A DNA stretch of 64,000 nucleotides, from contig JAUTCQ010000012.1 in the NCBI GenBank assembly GCA_030673845.1, positions 243,218 to 307,217 of the forward strand, written 5' to 3'. The stretch comes from Verrucomicrobiota bacterium JB022 (lineage in GTDB: Bacteria > Verrucomicrobiota > Verrucomicrobiia > Opitutales > Oceanipulchritudinaceae). Below, one piece after another: positions 1-7,569 of the stretch; the stretch's first letter is position 1, and every line of letters starts with the position of its first letter. Both the position numbers and the translations under genes were made by a program. The notes under the pieces were generated by a model. That model was not told where the DNA came from and ran no database searches. It saw only the letters and a program-made list of their open reading frames with translations.

Positions 1-731
1 GCGTGCTGATCGACGCAGGCTTCAGCGGGCGGCAGATCAAGACGCTGTTGCGCGAAGCGGGGCGTACGGTCGACGACTTGCACGCGGTCTTCATCACCCA
101 CGAGCACGGGGACCACGCAACCGGCGTCAAAGGACTCTCCCAACAGCGCCCCAACCTGCCGTTTTTCGCCAATTACGATACCGCCCAAGCGATCCAGCGG
201 CCCTTGAAGCGCGATGTACGCTGGGTGATCTTCGAGACGCAAAAGAGCTTCAAGTTTCGCGACATCGAGGTGGCGACCTGCCGGATCCCGCACGACGCCT
301 ACGAGCCGGTCGCCTACTCCTTTACCACCGGCGGCTACGATCTTTTCAACCCGCGCCGCAAGCTGGCCTGGATTACCGACCTCGGGCACACGACCGACTG
401 CGTACGCGAGCTGGCCGCCGATGCGGATGTGCTGGTGCTGGAGAGCAATCACGACCCCGATCTGCTGGCCAACGACCCGTTTCGCCCCGCGTCGGTCAAG
501 GCACGGATCAGCGGCACGCACGGGCACTTGAGCAACGCGGCCGCCGCCGGCTTCCTGCAGTCGTTTCACCAGCCGCGCTGGCGCCACCTCCTCCTCGCCC
601 ATCTGAGCAAGGACTGCAATGAGGTCGAACGCGTGAGCGACAGCATCCGGGGAGCGCAGACCCGTTGTGATTTTACCGTTATCGACCCGCGCGGTGGTCA
701 AGAAGTGACGCTCGACTTGGCGGTGGTGTGA
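1..731 (+). CDS. MBL-fold metallo-hydrolase (YycJ/WalJ-like), 5'-truncated
   Basis: The reading frame is open from the first base, so the start codon lies outside the window; the visible part is about 242 residues. It begins with a VLIDAG strand and has the metal-binding motif THEHGDH near residue 33, followed by later conserved His/Asp positions (ITDLGHT, ESNHD, GTHGHLS, LLAHLS) in the order expected for the YycJ/WalJ branch of the metallo-beta-lactamase fold. These proteins are predicted two-zinc phosphodiesterases or nucleases acting in the cytoplasm; the natural substrate is not settled. No neighbour gives more context. Family assignment is secure, substrate is not. Confidence 0.85.
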   Translation, partial: VLIDAGFSGRQIKTLLREAGRTVDDLHAVFITHEHGDHATGVKGLSQQRPNLPFFANYDTAQAIQRPLKRDVRWVIFETQKSFKFRDIEVATCRIPHDAYEPVAYSFTTGGYDLFNPRRKLAWITDLGHTTDCVRELAADADVLVLESNHDPDLLANDPFRPASVKARISGTHGHLSNAAAAGFLQSFHQPRWRHLLLAHLSKDCNEVERVSDSIRGAQTRCDFTVIDPRGGQEVTLDLAVV

Positions 732-799
732 CATTTGAAACAAAACAGCGACGCTAATAGCCTTCGCTGGCATCCCGAATCAGCTCTAATCCGCAAAAT

Positions 800-829
800 A
801 TGGGCGTTTTTGCGCAATTCTGCGCCCAT
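800..829. other. Inverted repeat in the leader of the pyruvate kinase gene
   Basis: ATGGGCG at 800-806 is matched by CGCCCAT at 823-829, enclosing a second small palindrome TTGCGCAA (809-816). There is no T-run after the stem, so it does not look like a terminator for the upstream gene. It may be a structured leader or a protein-binding dyad for the gene starting at 903. The rest of the 732-902 gap shows nothing else I can name. Confidence 0.3.
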
Positions 830-902
830 GTCGCACACATTCGCTTAAACGGCCCGTAATTTTCTTTCATTCCCCGGACGCGGCTTTAAAAAAAGTAATG
901 CT

Positions 903-2402
903 ATGATCTGGCAGGACCAACTACGACAGGACATCCCGGCTGACCAAAGACGTGTTGCGGCGACGCAACATCCGCACTATCGGCAGACGAAAATCATTTT
1001 TACCATCGGGCCCGCTTCGGAAAGCCCGGAGGCGCTGGAGCAGTTGATCCGCCAAGGTGTGGATATCTGCCGCATCAACATGGCTCACGCCGACCACCAG
1101 TGGACGCGCGAGATCACCCGCCGCGTGCGGGCCGTCGCCGCCCGCGTGGGCCGTGAAGTGGCCGTGATGATGGACGTAAAGGGCCCCGAGATCCGCACCG
1201 GCAAGATCGACGGCGAGTGGACGGTGGAAGAAGGCGAAATCTTCGACTTTTACTGCGACCTCGACCGCATCGACGACTTGAAGGAAGAGGGCGTGCGCGG
1301 CGTGAGCATCAACTACCCGAACTTCTGGGAAGATGTGAAGGTGGGCGATACGATGCTCGTCGACAGCGGGCTGCTGCGCTTCCGCGTCGAAGACATCCAG
1401 CCCTGCCGCGTTCGCACCAAGGTGACGGTCGGTGGGCCGCTGACCAGCCGCCGCCACGTGAACCTGCCGGGCGTGAAGGTGCGCCTCCCCTGCCTGACCG
1501 AAAAGGACCGGGAGGACATCAAGCTTGGCATCTCTGTCGACATGGACTTGTATGCCTTGTCGTTTGTGCGCGAAGCCGACGACCTGGACATGATGCGCGC
1601 CTACTGCCGCGAACAGGGCCAGAGCGATGTGCGCATCATCGCCAAGCTCGAAGACCAGAGTGCGATCGAGAACCTTTCCGAGATCGTGCAGGCAAGCGAC
1701 GCCGTGATGGTGGCGCGGGGCGACCTGGGGATCGAGATCCCCTACGAAACCCTGCCCATCGCGCAAGACCGCGCGGTGAAGGAGTGCCTGCGCCAGGGCA
1801 AGAGCGTGATCGTGGCCACCCACATGCTCGAGAGCATGATCCAGAACCCCGTGCCGACCCGCGCGGAGATCACCGACGTGGCCCACGCCGTGACCCAGCA
1901 GGCCGACTGCGTGATGCTCAGCGGCGAGACCAGCGTCGGCAAGTTCCCGTTTGCCTGCGTCGACACCCTCAACCGCATCATCACCTCGGTCGAAGGCCAG
2001 GATGGCCCGGGTTGGAACGACCGCATCGAGCTGAAGAGCGCCAAGGGCCTGCTCCTGCGCTCAGCCGTGATCCTCTGCCAAGAGCTAGAAGGCGCTGCCA
2101 TCGTGTGCTTCACCCGCAGCGGCTTCCTCGCCAACGTGCTCAGCGCCTTGCGCCCGCGCCGATCTCCGATCTTCGCCTTTACCGATGATCCACGCGCGCT
2201 CAAACGCATGTGCCTCAACTGGGGCGTCGACCCGTTCTTCATCCAGTTCACGGAAGACGATCCGGAAGAGACGATCATCAAGGCGATGCGCATGCTCAAG
2301 GAGAGCGGCCACGCCGGCCCGGGTACCCGTCTGGTGGTGATCGCCAACGCCTTGCTCGGCGAGCGCGTGATCGAGACGATCCAGCTCCGCACCATCGAGT
2401 AA
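903..2402 (+). CDS. pyk: Pyruvate kinase
   Basis: Converts phosphoenolpyruvate plus ADP to pyruvate plus ATP, the last step of glycolysis, in the cytosol. The 499-residue product has the family landmarks: TKIIFTIGPAS near residue 30, DVKGPEIRTG with the Asp and Glu of the K+-dependent type, VNLPGVKV, the catalytic Lys and metal-binding Glu in IIAKLED, the MVARGDLGIEIP signature, ATHMLESM and the LSGETSVGKFP segment. Departures from usual family sequence are visible: the RxNxSHG loop reads RINMAHA (Ser to Ala) and TQMLESM reads THMLESM. A 28-residue N-terminal extension precedes the barrel. It is monocistronic, closed by a strong terminator. Confidence 0.93.
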   Translation: MIWQDQLRQDIPADQRRVAATQHPHYRQTKIIFTIGPASESPEALEQLIRQGVDICRINMAHADHQWTREITRRVRAVAARVGREVAVMMDVKGPEIRTGKIDGEWTVEEGEIFDFYCDLDRIDDLKEEGVRGVSINYPNFWEDVKVGDTMLVDSGLLRFRVEDIQPCRVRTKVTVGGPLTSRRHVNLPGVKVRLPCLTEKDREDIKLGISVDMDLYALSFVREADDLDMMRAYCREQGQSDVRIIAKLEDQSAIENLSEIVQASDAVMVARGDLGIEIPYETLPIAQDRAVKECLRQGKSVIVATHMLESMIQNPVPTRAEITDVAHAVTQQADCVMLSGETSVGKFPFACVDTLNRIITSVEGQDGPGWNDRIELKSAKGLLLRSAVILCQELEGAAIVCFTRSGFLANVLSALRPRRSPIFAFTDDPRALKRMCLNWGVDPFFIQFTEDDPEETIIKAMRMLKESGHAGPGTRLVVIANALLGERVIETIQLRTIE

Positions 2403-2426
2403 GCTACGATTGATCTGTTTTTTACG

Positions 2427-2460
2427 GCGACCCGTTCCGACTGGAGCGGGTCGCTTTTTT
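2427..2460 (+). terminator. Rho-independent terminator after pyk
   Basis: An 8-bp stem GCGACCCG (2427-2434) pairs with CGGGTCGC (2447-2454) and is followed directly by six Ts. It sits 25 bases after the pyk stop and just before the convergent trkH stop. Confidence 0.9.
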
Positions 2461-2469
2461 GCGCGTCGA

Positions 2470-3828
2470 TCAGACGACGACGTCTTCTTCTGGCGCCGTC
2501 TTGGCCCGTGCGACTGCCGAGCCGAGCAAGGCGCCTGCAAAGAGCAGCGGCCCTACCCGTCCAAAGAACATCAGCGCGGTCACAATCAGCTTTCCGGCAT
2601 CGCCCAGTTGCCCCGTGAGGCCACGGCTGAGGCCGACCGTGCCGAGCGCCGAAGCACACTCGAAGGCGATATCGACCAACGGCTGCGGCTGGAACGCGGC
2701 CAGCAGGTAGATACCGAGCCCGAGCAGCAGCATATAAAAGAGGCTCGTGGCCACCGCCAGCCTGCGTCGTACCTCGGGTATGGCCTTGCCGGCAAAAGTC
2801 GGTTCCGGTCGCCCTTTCAGCACGCTGACCATGATCGCCCAAAGCGCCGTGACGGTGGTGGTCTTCATGCCCCCACCCGTCCCGACCGGCGAAGCGCCCA
2901 CCAGCATCAGCACGATGAGCAGGAGCGTCGAGGCCGATGACAATTGCTCGATCGGCAGGGTATTGAAGCCGACCGTAGTGCTTGCGGTCATCACCTGGAA
3001 AAAAGCGTTGAGCCACGCGGTGAGCCCAGAGGATGGTGCTGTCAGCGGCTCCTCGAACAGCAGCAACAGCCAGCAGACGCCGATCAGGCAGGCCGTGCTG
3101 GCAAGGATGATCCGGCTCGTCAGCGTGAGCCCCACCTTGCGGCGGCGCAGCGAGCGCCAGAAGTCGTTGACAATGAGGAAGCCCATTGCACCGAGGATGC
3201 TGAGGGTGGAGATCACAACGTGCACCCCGGGGTTGGCTGCAAACTGGGTGAGGCTGTCGTCGTAGAGCGAAAAGCCGGCGGTGCAGAAGGCCGAGATACT
3301 GTGAAAAACGGCGCTCCAGAGCGGCTGCTCGACTCCAGCAGACGCAAAAAGCCACCAGAGCAACCCCGCCCCGACCAGTTCCACGCAGAGGGTATAGGCG
3401 ACGACAAGGCGCACGGTCGCGGCTACGTCCAGCTCTTCGGGAAGGTTGAGGGAGAGGCGCTGCGTGCGCTCGCGCCATTGATCAATGCGGCGTGAAGCGG
3501 CCAGCAAGACGAAGCTGCCGAAGGTCATGTAGCCGAGGCCACCCATCTGGATCAGCCCGATGATGACGAGCTGCCCAAAGAAGGTATAATCGTGCCCGGT
3601 GCTGAGCGTGACCAGCCCGGTGGTGGAGACGGCCGAGGTGGCGGTGAAAAGCCAGTCGAGCCAGCCGCCGTGGGTCGAGGCGCGGGCGTAGGGCAAGGCC
3701 AGCAGGCCCGTACCCGCAAGGATGTAAAACAGGTAGCCAAAGGCCAGCAGGCGCTTGGGCTCCCCTCGCACGAAGCGGGAGATGCGGGTACGCATCCACC
3801 CGTCGATCCAGGTCCAGATCGCTTTCAT
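2470..3828 (-). CDS. trkH: TrkH/KtrB-family potassium transporter
   Basis: Inner-membrane K+ translocating subunit of 452 residues. It has the repeated M1-P-M2 architecture; the first selectivity-filter segment is TSAVSTTGLVTL near residue 65, with later filter-like segments SAFCTAGFSLY, TASTTVGFNTL and SALGTVGLS, each with the conserved Gly, and GASPVGTGGGMKTTT in the third repeat. No trkA/ktrA regulatory subunit gene is adjacent, so it must be encoded elsewhere. The ATG at 3828 is chosen because the leader carries a c-di-AMP riboswitch and a hairpin that includes this ATG; no clear Shine-Dalgarno sequence is visible. An alternative start 11 codons later is possible. Expression is expected to respond to c-di-AMP, which normally represses K+ uptake. 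Confidence 0.9.
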   Translation of the reverse strand: MKAIWTWIDGWMRTRISRFVRGEPKRLLAFGYLFYILAGTGLLALPYARASTHGGWLDWLFTATSAVSTTGLVTLSTGHDYTFFGQLVIIGLIQMGGLGYMTFGSFVLLAASRRIDQWRERTQRLSLNLPEELDVAATVRLVVAYTLCVELVGAGLLWWLFASAGVEQPLWSAVFHSISAFCTAGFSLYDDSLTQFAANPGVHVVISTLSILGAMGFLIVNDFWRSLRRRKVGLTLTSRIILASTACLIGVCWLLLLFEEPLTAPSSGLTAWLNAFFQVMTASTTVGFNTLPIEQLSSASTLLLIVLMLVGASPVGTGGGMKTTTVTALWAIMVSVLKGRPEPTFAGKAIPEVRRRLAVATSLFYMLLLGLGIYLLAAFQPQPLVDIAFECASALGTVGLSRGLTGQLGDAGKLIVTALMFFGRVGPLLFAGALLGSAVARAKTAPEEDVVV

Positions 3829-3893
3829 CGGAAATCAGAGGTTGAAGTTACAAACGGTGCAAACAGGAGAGGCACCGGATCTGATTTCCGATG
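3826..3893 (-). promoter_or_regulatory. Start-codon-sequestering hairpin of trkH (putative expression platform)
   Basis: A perfect 14-bp inverted repeat, CATCGGAAATCAGA at 3826-3839 and TCTGATTTCCGATG at 3880-3893 on the plus strand, flanks a 40-base interval. Read as mRNA, the 3' arm ends in the trkH ATG. A nested 6-bp stem (CGGTGC / GCACCG) lies in the loop. No U-run follows, so it is not a terminator. Position directly between the aptamer and the coding region makes translational control the simplest reading. Confidence 0.6.
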
Positions 3894-3906
3894 GGGCTCC
3901 CTCCGA

Positions 3907-4029
3907 AGCCGACGAGGTTAGCTGACGGGCTAGGCGCGAAAGGTCGCCTGGCAGAAGCTCTGCCTTCGCCCCGGCCTGGTCTCCCAGGCGGTTGGGTCCC
4001 CCGTTGAGCGCAATGGCGCCCACTAGGCT
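3907..4029 (-). ncRNA. Cyclic di-AMP riboswitch (ydaO-yuaA type)
   Basis: On the minus strand this segment contains the hallmark conserved blocks of the ydaO-yuaA aptamer: ACGGGGGACCCA, then GGCCGGGGCGAAGG, then GCCCGTCAGCTAACCTCG. The ends AGCC (4026-4029) and GGCT (3907-3910) can close the P1 stem. It lies 78 bases upstream of a K+ transporter gene, a classical target of this riboswitch. A -10-like TTATAC at 4035-4040 would place the transcription start at about the first base of the aptamer. Recognition is from memory of the consensus; a covariance-model scan was not possible. Confidence 0.88.
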
Positions 4030-4034
4030 ATGAG

Positions 4035-4040
4035 GTATAA
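4035..4040 (-). promoter_or_regulatory. -10-like element for the riboswitch-trkH transcript
   Basis: TTATAC on the minus strand lies 6 bases before the 5' end of the aptamer. No convincing -35 box is seen at normal spacing (TTGCGC at 4062-4067 would leave 21 bases). Confidence 0.35.
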
Positions 4041-4075
4041 GGATGCACAGCTCGGCCGCCGGCGCAACTGCGGCG

Positions 4076-4237
4076 TTATTCTGCCATTTCGCCGGTTGGG
4101 ATGGTCTCCACCGGCTCCGGTTCGCCGAAACGCTGGTGGTAAATCATCCAGATGAGGAGCAACGAAAGGCCGAGCAGGCCGATGATGAGGACAGCGCCGC
4201 CAATGCCGACGCGTCGGGATGGTCGCGACGATTGCAT
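4076..4237 (-). CDS. 53-residue single-pass membrane protein
   Basis: An ATG at 4237 opens a 53-codon frame ending in TAA. The product has a basic N-terminus (SRPSRR), one strong hydrophobic helix (about residues 12-32, GIGGAVLIIGLLGLSLLLIW) and an acidic, Pro-rich tail ending GEMAE: a typical small inner-membrane protein with N-in topology. It lies 38 bases downstream of the next small gene (stop 4291) in the same direction and ends 47 bases before the c-di-AMP riboswitch. I do not recognise a family. The composition makes a chance frame unlikely, but expression is unproven. Confidence 0.6.
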   Translation of the reverse strand: MQSSRPSRRVGIGGAVLIIGLLGLSLLLIWMIYHQRFGEPEPVETIPTGEMAE

Positions 4238-4290
4238 GCAGGCAGGCTAGGCCCGAGGCAGGGATTTGGCGAGCGCCAACGCGCGGCGCG

Positions 4291-4539
4291 CTACGATTGG
4301 CCCTGCTGCTGCGCCTGCTCGTAAAACGGCACGAGCGTATCCAGGTGGCCCTGGACGATCTTGCCGATCGTGCGCGGCGGCAGCGTGCCCTTATGCAGCT
4401 CGAAGACCGCCGTGATCAGCGCCAGCTCGATGTCGACCTTCTTGGGCGACTGGGCTTTCATTTCCTTCACGAGGTGCATTGCGTGGTCTTCCACGCGCTT
4501 GTAGGCCTCAAACGCGGCCGCTTGTGCTTTGGCATCCAT
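4291..4539 (-). CDS. Small helical hypothetical protein (82 aa)
   Basis: Start taken at the ATG at 4539 (first residues MDAKAQ); a TTG seven codons upstream is possible but gives an unlikely N-terminus. The sequence is rich in Ala, Lys, Glu and predicted to be almost wholly alpha-helical, with two segments joined by a PPRTIGKI linker and a Gln-rich end (EQAQQQGQS). No signal peptide or membrane segment. It is divergent from the GspF-like gene at 4625 and upstream of the 53-residue membrane protein gene, possibly in one transcript. Function unknown. Confidence 0.6.
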   Translation of the reverse strand: MDAKAQAAAFEAYKRVEDHAMHLVKEMKAQSPKKVDIELALITAVFELHKGTLPPRTIGKIVQGHLDTLVPFYEQAQQQGQS

Positions 4540-4624
4540 GCCGCAAAAGTGGTGGCCCAAGACGCGCCCGGGGTCAAGCGGCTATGCACTTGCCGTCTTC
4601 ACCTGTGCGCGACAGCCTGTGGGG

Positions 4625-5617
4625 GTGCAGGGCTCACGCGTGCGCGCCAACTGGTATGCGCAGCTGTCGCAAAAGACGGCGGCGGGGCTGACGCTGGTCG
4701 AAGCGCTCGAAACGACACCCGGCCCAAAGCCCGCCGATAAGCAGGCCTTGCTCGCCGCCCTCCCGGAGCTGGACCTCGCGGGCGCCTTGCAGCAACGCGC
4801 CTCCTGGTTGGGCGCGCTCGACCGCGCGGTGTGGGTGGCGGCGCTGCAGAGCGGCACCTTCCCCGAGGCGGCAGCTTCGCTGGCGGAGCATTATCGGGAG
4901 CTGGGCAAGGCACGGGGCAAGGTGATCGGTGCCCTGCTCTACCCGCTCTTGGTCGTGCATCTGGCGATCCTGTGCTTCTCGGTGCTGCACCTGACGTTCG
5001 GCGCACTGGATGTTGAAAGCACGTCTCCCTTCACCTTCGTCTGGGGCGACTATCTGGGGCAGGTGGCGGCGGGCATGGCCGGCCTGTGGGGCGCGCTGCT
5101 GCTGCTCCATGCCTGGCGGACGCTCCACCCCGGCAGCCTGCACGCGGTGCTGCGCCGCCTGCCCGGCATTGCCCAATACCTGCGTGCACAGGGGCTGGAG
5201 CGCTTTTGCCGCTTGCTCGCCGATCTGCTGGAGGCGGGCGTCTCGCTCCGGAAATCGCTGACCCTTGCAGGCGAAACGACGGGCGACCCTCGCATGGCCG
5301 CTGCCACGCGTCAATTGGCCGAGGCCGTCGGCAACGGGCGTGCGCCGGGCGGCCTGATGGGCGCGCAAGGCGTCTGGCCGGTCGATTTCGTCGCGCTCTA
5401 CCAGACGGGCGAGAAAACCGGCCAACTGGAGGCAACCCTGCGCCAACAGATGCGCCATTACCGCAACTCTGCCACCCGTTGGTTGGCCGCCTGTGCGTTC
5501 TTTTATCCGCAGCTCGTCTTCCTGATCATCGCCGGGGTGCTGATGAACGAGGTGCTGCAAGCCTACGGTCACTACTTCGAGCAGCTCCAGAACTGGGACC
5601 GCCGCTCGGGCTGGTGA
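4625..5617 (+). CDS. Type II secretion / type IV pilus inner-membrane platform protein (GspF/PilC family)
   Basis: About 330 residues from a GTG at 4625; the frame extends further upstream but the extra sequence does not look like GspF and overlaps the divergent gene. Two T2SSF-type helical domains are seen, each followed by hydrophobic segments (IGALLYPLLVVHLAILCF; AGMAGLWGALLLLHAW; ACAFFYPQLVFLIIAGVLM), and the second domain has the family pattern GLERFCRLLADLLEAGVSLRKSL. Such proteins anchor the assembly ATPase of secretion or pilus machines, yet no gspE, gspG or pilin gene is present here. It ends with a 92-bp tail-to-tail overlap with the AraC gene. Start codon uncertain. Confidence 0.75.
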   Translation: MQGSRVRANWYAQLSQKTAAGLTLVEALETTPGPKPADKQALLAALPELDLAGALQQRASWLGALDRAVWVAALQSGTFPEAAASLAEHYRELGKARGKVIGALLYPLLVVHLAILCFSVLHLTFGALDVESTSPFTFVWGDYLGQVAAGMAGLWGALLLLHAWRTLHPGSLHAVLRRLPGIAQYLRAQGLERFCRLLADLLEAGVSLRKSLTLAGETTGDPRMAAATRQLAEAVGNGRAPGGLMGAQGVWPVDFVALYQTGEKTGQLEATLRQQMRHYRNSATRWLAACAFFYPQLVFLIIAGVLMNEVLQAYGHYFEQLQNWDRRSGW

Positions 5618-6608
5618 GGCTCTGCGCTTCACGCCATTCGCCGGGCGTCTGGCCCTCCCAATCGCGAAATGAGCGGTAAAACGAGTTGGGGTCCTGAAAG
5701 CCCAGCAGGCACGCGACCTCGACCAGATTGAGCGTCGGCTCGCTCAGGTATTGCCGGGCCAGCTCGCGGCGGGCATCCGTCAGCAGCTCGCGAAAGCTGG
5801 TGCCCTCCTCCGCGATGCGACGCTGCAGCGAGCGAGAGCTCATGCCCAGCTCGCCCGCGACGTCCGCGATTGGCGGCAAGCCACCCGCCATGAGGCGTTG
5901 GGCCACCCAGCGGACTTGGTCGGCAATGGAGCGGGTGGCTACACGTTTGGCCAGCGCCTGATCGAGCGAAGGGGCCAGCATCTCCAGCAGCGCAGCGTTG
6001 TAAGTCGTAAAGGGCAGGTCGAGATCGGCGCGGGCAAAGACGAGTCGGTTCGCCGACGCGCAGAACTGGACACGGCAGCCATAAAACGCTTCAAACGCCT
6101 CCACGGCCTCGGGTGCACGGGCCAGCTCGACCCGGCGGGGATTCAAGGGCAGCCCCGTCCCTCGCCTTCCCAGCTCCGTCTGCGAGGCGAAAATGGCGTC
6201 GATAAAGCGAGCCGGGGCGGGCTTGGTGCTGCCGATCCAGCGCAACTCGATCAGGCAAAGGTCGCCCTGCTCGATCAAACGCATCTCTTCGGCACAGCAG
6301 AGCGCCTTGTAACGGGCCAAGCGTTGCAGAGCCTCCCGAAATGTCCGCGCATGGTGCGCGGCAATGCTTGCCGGGTGGAAACGCTCGCGCGGTGCGCGGC
6401 AGGCAACCCGGACGCCGATCAACGGATCGTCGGCCACTCGCTCCAGCCCTTCCCAAAAGCGAAAAAGCTGCTCGGTATCCAGCAAGAGAGGGTGCTGGCT
6501 CGCCAGCGTAAGGGGCAGGCCGGTGGCCCGGAGTACCTTTGCCGGGTCGACTCCCAGCTCGCCAAGCGTCGGGAAAAGATTCGGACTGGAATAGGTCGGG
6601 CCGGCCAT
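5526..6608 (-). CDS. AraC-family transcriptional regulator
   Basis: A 360-residue protein with an N-terminal AraC ligand-binding region of the type found in OruR/ArgR-like regulators (about residues 20-200) and a C-terminal pair of helix-turn-helix motifs (about 225-325) including GMSSRSLQRRI and ACLLGFQDPNSFYRSFRDW, followed by TPGEWR. The last 30 residues are Ser/Pro/Arg-rich, low-complexity sequence encoded inside the opposite-strand GspF-like gene. It follows the SDR gene by 56 bp on the same strand, so it may sense a substrate of the SDR/thioesterase pair; the effector is unknown. Confidence 0.88.
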   Translation of the reverse strand: MAGPTYSSPNLFPTLGELGVDPAKVLRATGLPLTLASQHPLLLDTEQLFRFWEGLERVADDPLIGVRVACRAPRERFHPASIAAHHARTFREALQRLARYKALCCAEEMRLIEQGDLCLIELRWIGSTKPAPARFIDAIFASQTELGRRGTGLPLNPRRVELARAPEAVEAFEAFYGCRVQFCASANRLVFARADLDLPFTTYNAALLEMLAPSLDQALAKRVATRSIADQVRWVAQRLMAGGLPPIADVAGELGMSSRSLQRRIAEEGTSFRELLTDARRELARQYLSEPTLNLVEVACLLGFQDPNSFYRSFRDWEGQTPGEWREAQSLTSPSGGPSSGAARSSDRRLAAPRSSAPRR

Positions 6609-6664
6609 GATTCAGGTGATGACCGGCAAAGCCGGTCTGCAACTCGTGGTTTGCCAGCAAAGGG

Positions 6665-7495
6665 CTAGCACTGCGGCTGGTAGTGCGTGCGCATGTAGGC
6701 CATGAAGGCTTCCTCGGAGGTCTCGCGCCGGGCCTGGACGATCGGCAGGATGTCCTTCGTCGCCACGTAGCGCAGGCGATCCGTGCCATCGGTGACGGCA
6801 GCGTAGATCGTTTGAGCGACTTCTTCCTCCGTACCCCGCCGCTCGTCGCGCATCCGGGCAAAAAGGCCTGCCGTCGCCTCGACGAACGATTCGTAGTCGG
6901 CAATGCCCGCGTTCTGCGCGGCTTCCGCCCCGCTGCGCTCGCCAAAGCGCGTGCTGGTGACGCCACCGGGCTCGATCATCTTTACCCGGATGCCCTGCGA
7001 GGCCAGCTCATAGGAAATGGCTTCGCTGAAGCCTTCGAGCGCAAACTTGCTGGCGCAATAGAGCGACAGCATTGGCAGCCCGAACACGCCCGCCCCGGAG
7101 CCCACGTTGACGACGGTGCCGCTGCGATGCTCGCGGAAATGCGGCAGGATCGCCCGCATTACGTTCATCGCGCCGAAGACATTCACCGCAAACTGCTCGG
7201 CGATCTTCTCCGGCAGCGTGGCCTCAAACAAACCGAACAGCCCGAAACCTGCGTTGTTCACCACCGCATCGATGCGGCCAAAGCGTTCGATCCCGGCTGC
7301 AATGGCGGCCTCAATCGAGGCTGCATCTTCCACATCGAGTCGCACAACCATCACGTTGGGCCACTCCGAAAAGTCCGCCGCATCCGCCGGGCGGCGCATG
7401 GTGGCGATGACGTTCCAGCCCTGGCGGGCAAAGTGGAGGGCGGTGGTTTGGCCGAGGCCCGACGAGCAGCCGGTAATGAGTATGGTCTGGTTCAT
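6665..7495 (-). CDS. Short-chain dehydrogenase/reductase
   Basis: A 276-residue classical SDR starting at the ATG at 7495. It carries the cofactor motif TGCSSGLG near residue 8, the NNAG motif (VVNNAGFG) near 83, the catalytic Ser region GSGAG and the YxxxK pair (YCASK) near 150. The Arg in ATMRRPAD after the second strand suggests NADP(H) preference. It oxidises or reduces a hydroxyl/keto group on an unknown substrate. Located 74 bp downstream of a thioesterase gene and 56 bp upstream of an AraC regulator, all on the minus strand. Confidence 0.9.
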   Translation of the reverse strand: MNQTILITGCSSGLGQTTALHFARQGWNVIATMRRPADAADFSEWPNVMVVRLDVEDAASIEAAIAAGIERFGRIDAVVNNAGFGLFGLFEATLPEKIAEQFAVNVFGAMNVMRAILPHFREHRSGTVVNVGSGAGVFGLPMLSLYCASKFALEGFSEAISYELASQGIRVKMIEPGGVTSTRFGERSGAEAAQNAGIADYESFVEATAGLFARMRDERRGTEEEVAQTIYAAVTDGTDRLRYVATKDILPIVQARRETSEEAFMAYMRTHYQPQC

Positions 7496-7569
7496 TGCAG
7501 CGATTCTACGCCACCTGCCCCGCCCATACACTCGCCACTTACGCCAATCGACTTGCGCAATACGCCAGA

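Noticed and set aside
3826..3893. Inverted repeat before trkH considered as a terminator
   Set aside because: No U-run follows either arm and the 3' arm contains the start codon.
3835..4023. A 62-codon minus-strand frame just upstream of trkH
   Set aside because: It lies inside the c-di-AMP riboswitch and the start-codon hairpin; the conserved RNA blocks explain the sequence.
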